Below, piece by piece: positions 63,264 through 64,000 of a stretch of DNA of 64,000 nt (position 1 is the stretch's first letter; each line of letters opens with the position of its first letter). The stretch covers positions 62,001 through 126,000 of the forward strand of contig CAWHQP010000010.1 in the NCBI GenBank assembly GCA_963831535.1. Direction: 5' to 3'. This DNA is from Bog-756 sp963831535 (lineage in GTDB: Bacteria > Actinomycetota > Acidimicrobiia > Acidimicrobiales > RAAP-2). Made by a program: the position numbers and the translations under genes. The notes under the pieces are model-generated. The model was not told the DNA's origin and searched no databases. It was given only the letters and a program-made list of their open reading frames with translations.

Positions 63264-64000
63264 GTGGACCTCGATTTCGCCACGGCCTCCCAGATCACCG
63301 AAGCCTTGGCCGGGCGCACGGTGTCGAGCCGGGAGGTGTTGGAGCACCTGATCGAGCGAGTCGAGCGGCTGAACGGCAGGACCTCAACGCCGTCGTGGCG
63401 CTGGACCTCGACCGGGCCCGGGCCGCCGCCGACTCCGCCGACGCCCTCACCGCTTCGGGGGTGTCGACCGGTCCGCTCCACGGCCTGCCCATGACGGTCA
63501 AGGACGTCTGGGAGACCGAGGGCCTGGTCACCACGTCCGGCGCACCGGAGCTGGCCGGGCACGTACCGGCATCCGACGCACTGGCCGTCCGGCGTCTGCG
63601 GGGAGCCCGTGCGATCATCTTCGGCAAGACCAACACCCCGCTCTACGCCGGCGACTTCCAGACGTACAACGATGTCTACGGCGTGACCAGCAACCCCTGG
63701 GACACGTCCCGCACCGCAGGAGGCTCCTCGGGCGGCGCGGCGGCGGCGGTGGCCGCGGGCCTGACTCCGCTCGAGCTGGGGAGCGACATCGGTGGCTCCA
63801 TCCGCAACCCGGCCCACTACAACGGGGTCTACGGCTTGAAGCCGTCATGGGGTGTCGTCCCCAGCCGGGGTCACATACCGGGACCACCCGGCACCCTGGT
63901 GGAGGCCGACGTCAACAGCAACGGCCCACTGGCCCGGAGCCTGGAGGATCTCGAGCTGGCTCTCGATGTGGTGGCCGGTCCCGTGCCCGAGAATGCTCCC
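63264..64000 (+). CDS. Amidase-signature hydrolase (partial, one frameshift)
   Basis: Amidase signature family, cut by the right edge. Catalytic Lys is in GLPMTVKD, the cis-Ser in GGSSGG, and the nucleophile Ser in GSDIGGSIRNP. The first 40 residues (ATASQITEALAG) read from GTG 63264; after ERLNG the sequence continues in another frame (DLNAVVALDLDRA), consistent with one missing base near 63384. Hydrolyses amides; the substrate is unknown. It starts 10 bases after the acyl-CoA synthetase. Confidence 0.87.

Overview
The window is about 64 kb of GC-rich DNA with actinobacterial content. Markers are a MarP-type CvpA/trypsin membrane protease, DUF2510, TIGR03083/TIGR03085 DinB-like (mycothiol-associated) proteins, an MprF/LysX-type aminoacyltransferase domain, PPK2 next to a zinc-type adenylate kinase, and a secreted phosphatase ending in GYWLVASDGG repeats. 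I know those repeats mainly from Acidimicrobiia, so a member of that class is my best guess. No phage, IS element, integrase, rRNA or CRISPR array is visible. The chromosome looks like ordinary core plus a large catabolic accessory block.

Left part (1-32 kb), mostly housekeeping and envelope: a partial GT2-GtrA glycosyltransferase; a HAD-IB phosphatase; tRNA-Ser(CGA); a lone EAL protein; a DUF2510 coiled-coil protein; lysS translationally coupled to a metallophosphoesterase/MprF-like membrane fusion; two paralogous membrane esterases (10.3 and 15.8 kb) flanking tRNA-Lys(CTT), a secreted phosphatase and a DMT transporter; an MBL hydrolase; a GH15 glucoamylase/trehalase with a histone-like Lys/Ala tail; a MarP-like protease; and a lipoprotein propeller. 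A DNA methyltransferase with a nuclease-like C-terminal extension sits directly before a protein with a PD-(D/E)XK-like motif (23.7-26.3 kb), the best candidate for an undescribed restriction-modification-like system. A group II PLP decarboxylase with an APC permease, then ppk2-adk, follow.

Middle part (33.5-48 kb), catabolic island: one tight + strand run encodes a free-standing lipoyl domain, an NTF2-like protein, a Rieske oxygenase, a KstD-like flavoprotein, E1 alpha and beta of a 2-oxoacid dehydrogenase, an APH-like kinase and an acyl-CoA synthetase, several joined by 4-base overlaps. A P450 with a coupled beta-barrel-like protein runs the other way, and an SDR, a 2-hydroxyacid dehydrogenase and an SRPBCC protein follow. 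Together they look like ring or alicyclic oxidation, CoA activation and oxidative decarboxylation of a hydrophobic substrate (steroid, terpenoid or aromatic). The substrate is inference.

Right part (48-64 kb): a KimA-type K+ transporter, small VOC and DinB-fold proteins, a Gfo/Idh/MocA oxidoreductase, a TAP-like lipoprotein hydrolase, a DHA2 MFS exporter with its TetR regulator and a clear operator, an aldehyde dehydrogenase, another acyl-CoA synthetase and an amidase cut by the window end.

A recurrent oddity is single-base indels in otherwise well conserved genes: lysS, the MBL hydrolase, the GH15 tail, and a dense cluster at 59.2-63.4 kb. Most read as one extra base. They look more like sequence errors than true pseudogenes, but this should be settled with reads.
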